A DNA stretch of 64,000 nucleotides from JAWPMT01 sp965242775 (GCA_965242775.1 CBDETI010000005.1:434001-498000), one strand, 5' to 3'. Positions 44,356-53,141 are shown, counted from the first letter of the stretch. The notes: generated from the letters alone by a model not told the origin. Made by a program: numbers and translations.

Positions 44356-45450
44356 TTAGTCGCGGGCAAGATGATCGGCTAGCAGTCGATGAAATTGATG
44401 TACCCCTTGTTCCCTTTTGGCCGAAAAACGTCCGGATTTGTAGTACCTGGATTTTAACCCCTGGTGCACACCTTCTACTACAAATTCGTCTTCACGCTCA
44501 ACTTTATCGAGCATTGCTCCCGAACCATCATTCCACTTAGCGGCATCATACATAAATGTTAGGAACGAAACTTTTGTCTGATTCAGAGAAACCGGCTTTA
44601 CAATGTTCATCGACAGTCCCCATGGGTAAAAATTGAACATCATATTGGGAAATAGCCAAAAATAATACGCAGCAACGCGTCTGCCTCGGTGAATGTGATC
44701 TTCCGGCAAGTCAAAAATATGTTCAGCACCTTCAGCATAACCTACTTGCAGGTTGAACATCTCGCCAACTATAGTCTCATAGGCACCATAGTCAAGCACT
44801 GCATTAAGATCCTTATGAACATACGGGATGTGAAACCCTTCGAGAAAATTATCGCAGTACAATGCCCAATGTGCATTTACCAGGTAATCTTTTGAGAGGG
44901 TTGGACTGTATATGAACTCGTCCATAGGCAAGAAACCCACGTACTTATTCATCTCTTTAATCACCTCTCCCAGTAATACATCACTTCCCAGATTAGCAAA
45001 TATCAGAGGACCCCATGTCTCCACCGGAAAGCTGTGAAGGTTGTCACAAGCCCGGGGAAAATCCAGTACTTCATCAAACTCCGGCATGAATGCAAAAGAA
45101 CCATCCAGGTCGAACCTTCGGCCATGGTAAGGGCAAATAAGGTTTCTATAGTTACCAGCGTTCTGAATCACCTGATTTCCCCGATGAGTGCACACGTTGG
45201 AAAGGCAATGGATGGATTCATCCTCGGCCCTGGTAAGCAGCAATGGTTCTGTCAGGAAACCGTCCAGCAAGATGGAAGGAATTACCTGCTTGGCGAGCGT
45301 TATCTTATCAAGATCACCTACCCATTGCCACGACTTGTAAAACACTTTATCCTTGAGGGCCTCAAATACTTCAGGGTCATTGTAAAATAAAGCAGGCAGT
45401 GTTTCTGCTTTGCGGATATCCGGATCGACCGTGAATTTAGGTGGAGCCAT
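44356..45450 (-). CDS. Rieske non-haem iron oxygenase alpha subunit (choline/betaine monooxygenase-like)
   Basis: About 364 residues from the ATG at 45450. Rieske [2Fe-2S] ligands Cys87, His89, Cys106, His109 in the C-x-H-x16-C-x2-H arrangement (CTHRG, CPYHG). The mononuclear iron site lies in CDNFLEGFHIPYVHKDLN with His207 and His212. The C-terminus (VVEGVHQGLKSRYYKSGRFS, GVHQFHRLL) is typical of the clade with choline monooxygenase, glycine betaine, stachydrine and carnitine oxygenases, so a quaternary or N-methylated amine is the likely substrate. No reductase gene is adjacent. Only 36 bp separate it from the divergent permease gene. Confidence 0.85.
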   Translation of the reverse strand: MAPPKFTVDPDIRKAETLPALFYNDPEVFEALKDKVFYKSWQWVGDLDKITLAKQVIPSILLDGFLTEPLLLTRAEDESIHCLSNVCTHRGNQVIQNAGNYRNLICPYHGRRFDLDGSFAFMPEFDEVLDFPRACDNLHSFPVETWGPLIFANLGSDVLLGEVIKEMNKYVGFLPMDEFIYSPTLSKDYLVNAHWALYCDNFLEGFHIPYVHKDLNAVLDYGAYETIVGEMFNLQVGYAEGAEHIFDLPEDHIHRGRRVAAYYFWLFPNMMFNFYPWGLSMNIVKPVSLNQTKVSFLTFMYDAAKWNDGSGAMLDKVEREDEFVVEGVHQGLKSRYYKSGRFSAKREQGVHQFHRLLADHLARD

Positions 45451-45468
45451 TCTTTTTACGGTATCTTT

Positions 45469-45476
45469 CAAAAATA
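45469..45476 (-). promoter_or_regulatory. Consensus -7 box of the Rieske gene
   Basis: On the minus strand TATTTTTG is a perfect TAnnTTTG, 18 bases before the ATG at 45450. A TTTC lies 21 bases further upstream, inside the divergent permease gene, as a weak -33. The whole intergenic space is only 36 bp, so the two promoters must overlap each other or the coding sequences. Confidence 0.4.
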
Positions 45477-45486
45477 GTCTGAATAC

Positions 45487-46788
45487 ATGAGTAATAAGAA
45501 ACTTGGTCTTTGGACCAGCTCCTCGTTGGTTATTGGCAATATGATCGGCTCGGGTGTTTTTCTATTGCCCGCCTCATTGGCTGCCTTTGGGAGTATCAGC
45601 TTAGTTGGGTGGATCATTTCGGCGATTGGAGCCGCGGCACTGGCGTTTGTGTTTATCGAACTAAGTAAGCTACTTCCGGCCTCCTCCGGAGGACCCTACA
45701 CCTATTCAAGAAGTGGTCTTGGGGATTTTGCTGGATTTTTGGTAGCCTGGGGTTATTGGGTGTCTGTCTGGTGTACCAATGCTGCCATTGCTGTAGCCCT
45801 CGTCAGTTATTTGGGTGTGTTTTTTCCCATGCTGCAAAATGACCTTCTCACCGCCACCATGACGGGCCTTTCAATCATTTGGTTGGTGGTTTGGATCAAC
45901 ACACTTGGAATCAGGGAGGCTGGCGTCTTCCAGCTCATCACGAGCGCTCTCAAAATAACGCCTTTGATCGCCATAGGCACTTTCGGCCTGTTTTACATCA
46001 AAATAGACAACTTCTTCCCGGCAAATATCAGCGAGCTGTCAGATTTCCGGGCCATCACTGCAACCGCAACCTTAACATTCTTTGCCTACATGGGTCTCGA
46101 GTGCGCGACCATCCCGGCCGGAGATGTAGAGAATCCTACGAAAACAATTCCCCGAGCTACTTACTTCGGTCTGGGGATCACCGCGCTAGTGTATATCTTG
46201 GGCACCACCTCCCTGTTGGGTATTATTCCTGCTGAAGAGTTGCAATACTCAAAAGCACCCTTCGCGGATGCTGCCGCGATCATGTGGGGGCCATGGGCGG
46301 AGAATCTAGTCGCTTTTGGGGCTGTCATTTCCACATTGGGTGCTCTCAATGGATGGATCCTGGTACAAGGCCAAATACCTGCAGCTATTGCAAAAGACAA
46401 ACTTTTTCCACCGCTTTTTGGCAAGATCAATAAAAACGGTGTACCGGCTGTCGCCATTATACTATCAAGCATCCTGATCTCCATTTTGATGATGATGAAC
46501 TATACAAAGGGCCTGGTTGGGGCCTTTCAGTTTATGCTTTTGCTGGCAAGTATGACCGCCCTCATTGCCTACCTTTTCACTTCCGCCTCTTACGTGGTTG
46601 TTTCCATTCGACAGCAAGGCTTTGAAAAATCCACACTTGTTCGAATCGTTATTGCCATGCTGGGCTTTGTCTTCTCTATTTGGGCTATCGCCGGATCCGG
46701 ATTTGAAATCGTATACTGGGGGTTCATACTTCTCATGGCCGGACTCCCCGTTTATGTTTGGATGTTAGTAAAGCGTATAAAAAAATGA
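45487..46788 (+). CDS. APC-family amino acid permease, AdiC-like
   Basis: 433 residues, 12 membrane helices. From memory it aligns well along its length with the arginine/agmatine antiporter AdiC: VIGNMIGSGVFLLPASLAAF at the start (unwound helix 1 with G-S-G), IELSKLLPASSGGPYTYSRS, TATLTFFAYMGLECATIPAG (helix 6), TSLLGIIPAEELQYSKAPFA, and ISTLGALNGWILVQGQIPAA, where Trp matches the AdiC Trp293 region. Arginine or a related guanidino compound is therefore a reasonable guess. It is translationally coupled by an ATGA overlap to an arginine deiminase/DDAH-family enzyme, which supports that substrate. Confidence 0.88.
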   Translation: MSNKKLGLWTSSSLVIGNMIGSGVFLLPASLAAFGSISLVGWIISAIGAAALAFVFIELSKLLPASSGGPYTYSRSGLGDFAGFLVAWGYWVSVWCTNAAIAVALVSYLGVFFPMLQNDLLTATMTGLSIIWLVVWINTLGIREAGVFQLITSALKITPLIAIGTFGLFYIKIDNFFPANISELSDFRAITATATLTFFAYMGLECATIPAGDVENPTKTIPRATYFGLGITALVYILGTTSLLGIIPAEELQYSKAPFADAAAIMWGPWAENLVAFGAVISTLGALNGWILVQGQIPAAIAKDKLFPPLFGKINKNGVPAVAIILSSILISILMMMNYTKGLVGAFQFMLLLASMTALIAYLFTSASYVVVSIRQQGFEKSTLVRIVIAMLGFVFSIWAIAGSGFEIVYWGFILLMAGLPVYVWMLVKRIKK

Positions 46789-47672
46789 CAAGGAGTAAAG
46801 TCACCGCACACTCGGAATATGGTCGCCTGAAAAAAGTGATTCTGAACCACCCGAACCAGGCATTTGTAGACCAGGATTTCATCAATCTTGAGTGGCAAAA
46901 ACTGAACTTCCTCGCTGCGCCTTCCATGCAAACTGCCCGTGACGAATATGGGCAACTGGAGAATCTGCTGAAAGCAGTAGCCCCTGAAATCCAGTACCTG
47001 AGCTTTTCGAATGACACCACCCTGGATGCTGTATACTGCCGAGATGCTAGCATAACGACTGATTTTGGTGTTATCCTATGTAATATGGGCAAAGACATGC
47101 GTGTACCTGAACCAAAGAACCACGAAGAGTTTTACAAGTCACAGGGAATCAAAATCTTAGGACGTATTACCTCCCCAGGGACTATTGAAGGAGGTGATGT
47201 TGCCTGGCTTGATGAAAGCACATTGGCCGTGGGGCACACCTATCGCACCAATTATGATGGTATTGCGCAGATGAAGAAGCTACTTGAACCCCAGGGAGTA
47301 GCTATTATCACAGCGGAAATGCCGCACTTTCAGGGTCCGGCAGATGTGTTTCATTTGATGTCGGTCTTTAGTCCTGTGGACGAAAAGAAAGCTGTCGTTT
47401 ACTCTCCAATGATGCCCATCCACTTTCGACAAATGCTATTGGACCGGGGCTTCGAACTCATTGAGGTTCCTGAGGACGAGTTTGTATCTATGGGCTGCAA
47501 CGTCCTCGCAATTGCTCCTAGTCAATGCGTCATGGTAAAAGGTAATCCAGTCACCAAAAAGCGGCTCAAGGAAGCACAATGTGAGGTATTTGAATATGAA
47601 GGTAACCACATCAGTGTACTTGGAGGCGGTGGCCCGACATGCCTAACTCGTCCGCTTTTTCGGGAGTTATAA
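46785..47672 (+). CDS. Arginine deiminase/dimethylargininase (DDAH)-family amidinohydrolase
   Basis: 295 residues from the ATG at 46785, which overlaps the permease stop. Guanidino-group-modifying family signs: YGRLKKVILNHP near 8-19, YCRDASITTDFG near 78-90, GTIEGGDVAWL near 130-140, the catalytic His in DVFHLMSVF near 180-190, MGCNVLAIAP near 230 and the catalytic Cys286 in GGGGPTCLTRPL at the end. Length and the simple single domain are closer to DDAH than to the ~410-residue bacterial ArcA. Expected products are citrulline with ammonia or a methylamine. The actual substrate is unproven. Confidence 0.85.
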   Translation: MTRSKVTAHSEYGRLKKVILNHPNQAFVDQDFINLEWQKLNFLAAPSMQTARDEYGQLENLLKAVAPEIQYLSFSNDTTLDAVYCRDASITTDFGVILCNMGKDMRVPEPKNHEEFYKSQGIKILGRITSPGTIEGGDVAWLDESTLAVGHTYRTNYDGIAQMKKLLEPQGVAIITAEMPHFQGPADVFHLMSVFSPVDEKKAVVYSPMMPIHFRQMLLDRGFELIEVPEDEFVSMGCNVLAIAPSQCVMVKGNPVTKKRLKEAQCEVFEYEGNHISVLGGGGPTCLTRPLFREL

Positions 47673-47715
47673 AGTGTTGATTTTCAATAAGTAAACGTCC
47701 TGTATTTCACTGAAG

Positions 47716-49104
47716 TTATTGCCAGTTCAGGGTGGTCTCAGCCGCGCAAGTACTAGCGGGTTTACTATAATTATTCTCAAGGAATGATTGAAAAAGGTCA
47801 AAGAAGCATTCGTTGAAAATGCTATGTCCATCCGCCGGAAATTCTATCAGATGCGCATTCGGGAGATAGGACAAAACGTTTCTGGCATTGGTTACCGGTG
47901 TAATAGGGTCAAAAAGCCCATTAACAATCAGCATGGGAGTTTCGGTTACCACTCCTTGCGCTTCCCTGGGATCGGACCGGAAGTCGTGCCAGCTATTGAG
48001 CACTGTCTGGTCATTGATGAAAAAAGCAGGTCCTGGCGCCAGGTGGCTGTGACTTTCAATTTCGACAGAAACCGCCTCCGGACGGTTGAATTGAACTTCC
48101 TCCCTTGCCTGTATTGTCCAGTAGGTGGGTAAATTGATAATATTGAGCATTTGGACTGTCCGGTTAATCGCTACCCGAATAACGCTGGCATTGTGCTCTT
48201 CTAAAGCTTTAATGAATGCAGGTACCTGTTGTATCAGTTGCCGTGGATAGAGCATTTGATGAATCAAAAGCAAAGCATCCTGCGCATTAAGTGCAAACTG
48301 ATTTCCCTGATATTCTATTCTTAAAGGCCGCTCCCGAAGTTTTCGAATGCCCTCATGAAACCTGGATTCCAATTGCGGGTATTTTGCAGCACATTTTGGA
48401 TCTTCTGAGCATTGAGCAAAGAGATAACTGAGCGATTCTTCAAAACCTTTGACAAAACTTTCATAAATATTTACTTCGAGCGGAAACAGCCCAACAAAAA
48501 CCGCCGCCTCGGCATTGTCATATTCTCGTAAATACGTTAATCCCAGCCGGGTACCATAAGAACCCCCAAATAAAATCCACTTGTCGATACCAAGGTGGGT
48601 ACGCAAAGCCTCTACATCAGCCGCATTTTCAAGACTATTGTAACCCGACAAATCGACATGTGCCTGCTCCAACTCCAGCTTGCAGGAATTGCAGATCTCA
48701 CGGGTCCGGTCCAGCTCCTCATCAACACTCAGATCTTCCGCTAGGATTGCCAAAAACTTTGCACCAAGATCCAGGCAATGCGCCTCCGACTGACCAGTCC
48801 CACGCGCATCGAATAAAACAATATCATGTTCATCATTCAATGGTGACCTGGAAAAGAATTGCGTCATGCCTAAGGAACTGCCACCTGGTCCTCCCTGGAG
48901 AAAAATAATGGCAGGATTACCCTCGTCCTTCTTGGCGCGAATGAACGAATAACTTATCCGAATGTCCCTCGATGCTGGATTGGACCGGTTTTCCGGTACC
49001 ACTAATTCACCATAGGTAATCTCTCCACCTTTCAGATCACCGTTTGCCGACCCGCAGTTCATGCTAATAAACGCCAAAAAGGCCCAACGAACTATTTGTT
49101 GCAT
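47716..49104 (-). CDS. Exported alpha/beta hydrolase, proline iminopeptidase/TAP-like
   Basis: 462 residues. N-terminal signal (about 5-15) ends SMNCGS, possibly a lipoprotein Cys17. Hydrolase text: LQGGPGGSSLGMTQF (oxyanion region) near 70-84, FDARGTGQSE near 99-108, nucleophile elbow LFGGSYGTRLGL near 178-189, Asp in VNGLFDPITPV near 398-408 and His in PADGHSIFNEC near 425-435. This is the tripeptidyl aminopeptidase/proline iminopeptidase group with a TAP-like C-terminus. It would cleave N-terminal residues from peptides outside the cytoplasm. Convergent with the DDAH-like gene 43 bp away. Confidence 0.85.
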   Translation of the reverse strand: MQQIVRWAFLAFISMNCGSANGDLKGGEITYGELVVPENRSNPASRDIRISYSFIRAKKDEGNPAIIFLQGGPGGSSLGMTQFFSRSPLNDEHDIVLFDARGTGQSEAHCLDLGAKFLAILAEDLSVDEELDRTREICNSCKLELEQAHVDLSGYNSLENAADVEALRTHLGIDKWILFGGSYGTRLGLTYLREYDNAEAAVFVGLFPLEVNIYESFVKGFEESLSYLFAQCSEDPKCAAKYPQLESRFHEGIRKLRERPLRIEYQGNQFALNAQDALLLIHQMLYPRQLIQQVPAFIKALEEHNASVIRVAINRTVQMLNIINLPTYWTIQAREEVQFNRPEAVSVEIESHSHLAPGPAFFINDQTVLNSWHDFRSDPREAQGVVTETPMLIVNGLFDPITPVTNARNVLSYLPNAHLIEFPADGHSIFNECFFDLFQSFLENNYSKPASTCAAETTLNWQ

Positions 49105-49241
49105 AGACTTCTCAAGTTTAGCTACATTCTACGGCACTCACAGTTCAGGGTTTGAGGGTCTTTATCTTGCGTCAGCGGCCTAACCGCTTCTTCCAACCAC
49201 AAGGATTGGGATTACCCAGCCACCAGTCCTTGGCGAAAGGC

Positions 49242-49592
49242 TCAAACGAGTTGAAGTAAATTCATGACAATCACTACTAACTGGCTCACGGTGACTACAA
49301 CGAAAACCGGTATACTCACACGCATAGGTTGTACCGCAAGGTTTGAAACTAAAATTCCAAAACTACTAAGTGTGACAATGGTCAGTTGCACTACGTTAAA
49401 GCCTACAATGGCATGCATTGACCATAACGCAAAAGGAGCCGTAATACAGCCCTGGATTGAAATGGCCGCCACTAGCAGCACCAGCCGATAGTAGTCTAAT
49501 CTATCTGCCCAATGATTGAACTTTGTAAGCAGTCCTGTGCCAGTATCTGTTACTAATCCGGGCTTGGTAAGGGTGGTTGTGTGCGTTTTCAT
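49242..49592 (-). CDS. Small membrane protein, unknown function
   Basis: About 116 residues from the ATG at 49592 (another ATG is three codons upstream at 49601). A polar Thr-rich N-terminus is followed by three or four helices (about 35-52, 58-80, 88-115), with LVLLVAAISIQGCITAPFAL and VSIPVFVVVTVSQLVVIVMN. No family recognised. An FNR/CRP-like dyad lies 90 bp upstream, which could make expression respond to oxygen or nitric oxide; this is inference. Confidence 0.6.
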   Translation of the reverse strand: MKTHTTTLTKPGLVTDTGTGLLTKFNHWADRLDYYRLVLLVAAISIQGCITAPFALWSMHAIVGFNVVQLTIVTLSSFGILVSNLAVQPMRVSIPVFVVVTVSQLVVIVMNLLQLV

Positions 49593-49681
49593 AACTGTCA
49601 TTTTTCGTTAGCATAGGAGTAGACCGAATTGGCCCACTGTTTTATCAATGACAAGGTTAGCAGCCCTAACAATCACCTTTT

Positions 49682-49695
49682 ATGACCTGGATCAT
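49682..49695. promoter_or_regulatory. FNR/CRP-like dyad upstream of the small membrane protein gene
   Basis: ATGACCTGGATCAT is an imperfect dyad (ATGA-N6-TCAT), the general shape of FNR/CRP-family sites (TTGA-N6-TCAA and variants). It lies 90 bp upstream of the ATG at 49592. A near-copy with 12 of 14 identical bases is at 50004. No FNR-family gene is in the window. Confidence 0.35.
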
Positions 49696-50003
49696 ATTTG
49701 GGGTTTTTCTTTAAACAATGCCTGAAGGCCTGTCTCGATAGCGCTGGATGTTGCATACTGGCGCTGTGGATATGCGCTACCTTATTGCTCTAACTCAAGG
49801 TGGATACGCTCGCAGAGATTACTCTGAACTATAAGCGCGATGGCGCCACCCTTCGACCATACCTGGTTGAAGAGATCCCAACGATGGCGGCTCAGCCATC
49901 GCGCACAAGCATTGGTGTTCGGCCTATTTTTCGGTGGTCCGGCCTTGCCTAGCCTAGCCTCTCAGCCAGTAGCTGAGAATGGTATCATATTTAAAAAACC
50001 TTA

Positions 50004-50017
50004 ATGACCCAGATCAT
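50004..50017. promoter_or_regulatory. Second FNR/CRP-like dyad
   Basis: ATGACCCAGATCAT matches the dyad at 49682 in 12 of 14 positions and keeps ATGA-N6-TCAT. It lies 322 bp from the first and 30 bp beyond the stop of the permease gene at 50047. It may belong to the structured segment between the two sites rather than regulate a gene. Confidence 0.3.
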
Positions 50018-50046
50018 GGTTCGCGCCAGTCGTTTTGAACGTATGG

Positions 50047-52719
50047 TTATTCATTCCTCAATTGCTGCGCGGGATTGGATAAAGCAGCTCTTATGGTTTC
50101 GAAGCTTACCGTCAAAAGCGCAATCAGGCCAGCTATTATTCCAGCCATGGCAAAAATGGACCATGAGAGTTCGATCCTATGGACTATCCAATCGATGAAG
50201 TGCTCGGCGAAGTACCACGCCAACGTCAAAGCAATAAGGATGGCTATAGCCACTAGCTTGAAGAAACCGCCAGTCAGGGATAGGAGCACACTTCCCAAAG
50301 TGGCCCCGAGCACTTTTCTGATGCTGACTTCCTTGACCTTCTGGCGAATCAAATGGATAGATAAGGCAAACAAACCAGAGCAGGCAATGATTATAGAGAG
50401 CGCTGTAAAGAGAATGAATAGCACTTTTGCCTTGTTAAAATCTTCATACATCTGCCTGAATTGTTGATCCATAAACGTGAATCGTACGGATTGATTAGGA
50501 CTAAACTCATCCCACAATTTCTCAATACTGGCCATAGCTTCAACGGTGTGCTCTGTATTGATCTTCACCGCTAGCGTGGACTTCCCCTGCCCCATTACCA
50601 TCGCCAGCGGACGTAGGTCACCCAAAAGCGACTCAAAGTGGAAATCTTTCACCACGCCGACAATGGTGTATTTTTCATCGAACATATCCACAATTCCCAC
50701 GCCCACCGGGTCATCTAAATCCAAAGCGTGTGCCATTTGTTGATTGATCAGTATCGATTGCTCCTCGTTGCCTGTTGCGCGAAAATTCCTGCCGCTAAAC
50801 AACTCCATTTGTAATGTCTCAAGATAGTCTTCGTCTACTACCCATCGGGCCGCTTCAAATCCATTGTCTAGCTTCTTCCTACCCTGGAGCCAGAAGCTTC
50901 GGTTTTGGATCAGGCTACCATAAACAGGCAGAAAATCCGATAGCGAAGCACTTTGTACCGCCGGTAACTTGACCAAAGCCCGCTTGAAGGATGTTCTTTT
51001 TTCTTCTTCAAAAGTATCCAGTCCCAACAGGTTGACGACTTGATCTTTCTCATAGCCCAGTGGTTTGTTCATCATGAAATCGAATTGCCTATGAAGGATC
51101 AATGCACTGGTGATCAGGATGACAGTGGCAGTAAACTGAAACACAACAAGTGTGCTTTGCAACCAGGAGGCCCGGTCACCTCTCACCTGGCCCCTAAGAG
51201 CTTCTACGGGACGAAATCTAGACAAAACAAATGCCGGATAGCTACCTGATAGAACGCCTATCATCAACGCCGAGGCTAGCAAAACAGGTAAAAACCACGG
51301 TGAAGTCCAGGGAATGGATAATTCGATACCTGTCAGTTCCACAAAAAATGGAAGGGAGACCCAAGCCAGGATTACTCCTAAGGCCACGGCAATCAACGTG
51401 TAGAGACAGGATTCTGACAAATATTGAAAAATCAGTTGGCCGCGCAACGACCCGACTACTTTGCGAAGCCCTACCTCCTTGGCCCGAGCAAAAGAGTGCG
51501 CGGTGGAAAGGTTAACAAAATTGATAACGGCCAAAAGCAAAATAATTCCCGCGATGATCCCAAAGATCCAAACAAACTCTGGCCAACCATGAGACAAAAA
51601 ATCACCGACTTCCTCCGGATTCAAATAGATATTGGTGACCGGTTGAAGATAATAGGATTGAAATTGTTGCATTTCCTCCAGTCCGCTCACTCCATCTTTT
51701 CGCAGCTGGTCAATTACCAAACTATTTCTTAAAATGCCTGTTTTTTCTTGCACATCCATTGGGTCCGCCGAAGCTGTCAGCCTGGTGTAAACCGTGTAAT
51801 TGGAACAACACCAACCACTTGTTCCCGGACCAGTCTTGCGGCCATAAAGCGTTAGGATAAAGTCTCCCTGCAAATGCGAGTTGACCGGGAAATCTTCCAT
51901 GACGCCTCCAATCACGTAGTTGCTATTGGGATCATCATTCAGTAAGAGGGTCTTGCCAACCGGATTTTGGCCCGGGAAGTAAACGTCCGCCTTGCGCTTA
52001 GAAATTACCAGACTATTTGGCTCTGACAGGGCACTTTCATGTGAGCCATAGACCATGGGTACTTCCAAAATAGCAAGCAACTCCGGGTCGGCATAGAAGA
52101 AACCTTTTTCATAGTGATTGTATGCACTGTTTTCAGCCTTCACATGGTTCTCGCCTGCATCACCCCAGGGCCATATCACGACTCTTGCTACCAACTCCAT
52201 TTCGGGGATATTGTCTTCTAAGACAGCTTTGAGCGGTCCTTGCACATTGGTCCAATAGCCAACTTCACCGCCTTCAGACCATTGGTTTATCAGGCGAAAA
52301 ATACGATCACCGTGCTTATAGTGTTTGTCGTAGCTTACCTGGTGTTGAATGTACAGGGATATCAGGATGCAGGCTGCAATGCCTACAGAAAATCCACCAA
52401 TCTTGATGCCACTAAAAATCCTTTGTTTAAGTAATTGTCTCCAGGCAATCTTGAAGTTGTTTGTCAGCATACCGAAGTAATTTAATTGGGTAGAACCTTC
52501 TATATTTTTTAATAGTGCAGGCTTCAAGAGTCGGATGATATCCAGAAGGTAGAAAAACCTGGCACGCCTGCTGCCGAAATAATTTAAGTTATCTTGGAAT
52601 CGCTCTTCCAGGTCCCCTTCTAGTTCCTCGAGATATGGTTGACGCCAAAACTTTCGGAAAGCCCGAAATAGCCAGCCAGGGGGTCTACTAGGAGAATTCA
52701 TAGGATCTTCCGCACTCAT
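50047..52719 (-). CDS. ABC permease with N-terminal permease-prefix domain (FtsX/MacB type)
   Basis: 890 residues. The first ~90 residues are a soluble helical prefix (LEELEGDLEERFQDNLNYFG) of the type called permease prefix domain 2, found in FtsX-like permeases linked to PadR genes. Then helix ~103-123, a MacB-type periplasmic domain, FtsX domain ~375-505 (FARAKEVGLRKVVGSLRGQL), a helix ~515-540, a second periplasmic domain and the C-terminal FtsX domain ~765-885 (QKVKEVSIRKVLGATLGSVL). No ATPase adjacent. The PadR gene ends 2 bp upstream, so the two are one transcript. Confidence 0.88.
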   Translation of the reverse strand: MSAEDPMNSPSRPPGWLFRAFRKFWRQPYLEELEGDLEERFQDNLNYFGSRRARFFYLLDIIRLLKPALLKNIEGSTQLNYFGMLTNNFKIAWRQLLKQRIFSGIKIGGFSVGIAACILISLYIQHQVSYDKHYKHGDRIFRLINQWSEGGEVGYWTNVQGPLKAVLEDNIPEMELVARVVIWPWGDAGENHVKAENSAYNHYEKGFFYADPELLAILEVPMVYGSHESALSEPNSLVISKRKADVYFPGQNPVGKTLLLNDDPNSNYVIGGVMEDFPVNSHLQGDFILTLYGRKTGPGTSGWCCSNYTVYTRLTASADPMDVQEKTGILRNSLVIDQLRKDGVSGLEEMQQFQSYYLQPVTNIYLNPEEVGDFLSHGWPEFVWIFGIIAGIILLLAVINFVNLSTAHSFARAKEVGLRKVVGSLRGQLIFQYLSESCLYTLIAVALGVILAWVSLPFFVELTGIELSIPWTSPWFLPVLLASALMIGVLSGSYPAFVLSRFRPVEALRGQVRGDRASWLQSTLVVFQFTATVILITSALILHRQFDFMMNKPLGYEKDQVVNLLGLDTFEEEKRTSFKRALVKLPAVQSASLSDFLPVYGSLIQNRSFWLQGRKKLDNGFEAARWVVDEDYLETLQMELFSGRNFRATGNEEQSILINQQMAHALDLDDPVGVGIVDMFDEKYTIVGVVKDFHFESLLGDLRPLAMVMGQGKSTLAVKINTEHTVEAMASIEKLWDEFSPNQSVRFTFMDQQFRQMYEDFNKAKVLFILFTALSIIIACSGLFALSIHLIRQKVKEVSIRKVLGATLGSVLLSLTGGFFKLVAIAILIALTLAWYFAEHFIDWIVHRIELSWSIFAMAGIIAGLIALLTVSFETIRAALSNPAQQLRNE

Positions 52720-52721
52720 TT

Positions 52722-53054
52722 TTAAACGTTGTTAGTAGCGAACTGAGGCATCGCTTCCCATAGCTGAGACCTAATATCTTTCATTTCTTGCAGCACCTGA
52801 TGAGCATAATTCGTGGCGGCGTAGATGCGTTTCCTTTTGCCCCCTCTCTTTTGAGTAGCCTCCCCCCAATGCGAAGTGAGAAACCCCTTTTCCTCCATTC
52901 GCTTCAGAGCCGTTTGGATCGCACCCATGCTTAGTCGTTCGCTTAACCTGGACTCCAGGTCACGCTGAATCTCATTGCCATACGCTTCATCCTGTAATAC
53001 AATCACCGTCATCAAAATGAGCTCCTGAAATTCTCCCAATCTGGACTTCTTCAT
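52722..53054 (-). CDS. PadR-family transcriptional regulator
   Basis: 110 residues, the usual short PadR form. Winged-helix text: LGEFQELILMTVIVLQDEAY, GNEIQRDLESRL, LSMGAIQTALKRMEEKGFLT (recognition helix and wing start), then a basic wing with KRGGKRKRIYAAT. PadR proteins repress their own operon and release it on ligand binding. It immediately precedes the permease with 2 bp between. Two similar sequence blocks upstream (53064-53080 and 53096-53112) are candidate operators. Confidence 0.9.
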   Translation of the reverse strand: MKKSRLGEFQELILMTVIVLQDEAYGNEIQRDLESRLSERLSMGAIQTALKRMEEKGFLTSHWGEATQKRGGKRKRIYAATNYAHQVLQEMKDIRSQLWEAMPQFATNNV

Positions 53055-53063
53055 TTATTTTAA

Positions 53064-53112
53064 TCTAATTGAAGTAAATATAAATACGATTTTATTCTAA
53101 ATGAAGTTTTAA
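53064..53112. promoter_or_regulatory. Paired operator-like repeats upstream of the PadR/permease operon
   Basis: Two direct repeats on the plus strand, TCTAATTGAAGTAAATA (53064-53080) and TCTAAATGAAGTTTTAA (53096-53112), spaced 32 bp (about three helical turns). Their core CTAAWTGAAGT resembles the repeats upstream of the other PadR gene (56107). A -7-like TATATTTA on the minus strand (82-75 of this block) lies between them, so binding would cover the promoter. Confidence 0.45.
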
Positions 53113-53141
53113 ATATTAAGAATTTTACTCCGAAATTTTGT

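Larger units (their letters stand above)
49593..50046. other. 450-bp gene-free region with several hairpins
   Basis: No supportable protein gene. It contains two FNR/CRP-like dyads near its ends (49682, 50004) and, between about 49722 and 49980, a structured segment. GCGCGATGGC (49835-49844) is a perfect inverted match of GCCATCGCGC (49895-49904). CGATGGC (49882-49888) can also pair with GCCATCG (49895-49901), so two hairpins compete for the same 3' arm. TCTCAGC/GCTGAGA (49960-49966/49972-49978, loop CAGTA) forms a third stem. On the minus strand a 59-codon open frame without a start codon runs from 49961 to 49782. The segment looks like a dispersed repeat or a decayed element rather than a gene. 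Confidence 0.5.

Noticed and set aside
49782..49961. 59-codon open frame on the minus strand in the structured gap
   Set aside because: No ATG, GTG or TTG start in frame and it overlaps strong inverted repeats; more likely part of a repeat or structured element than a gene.
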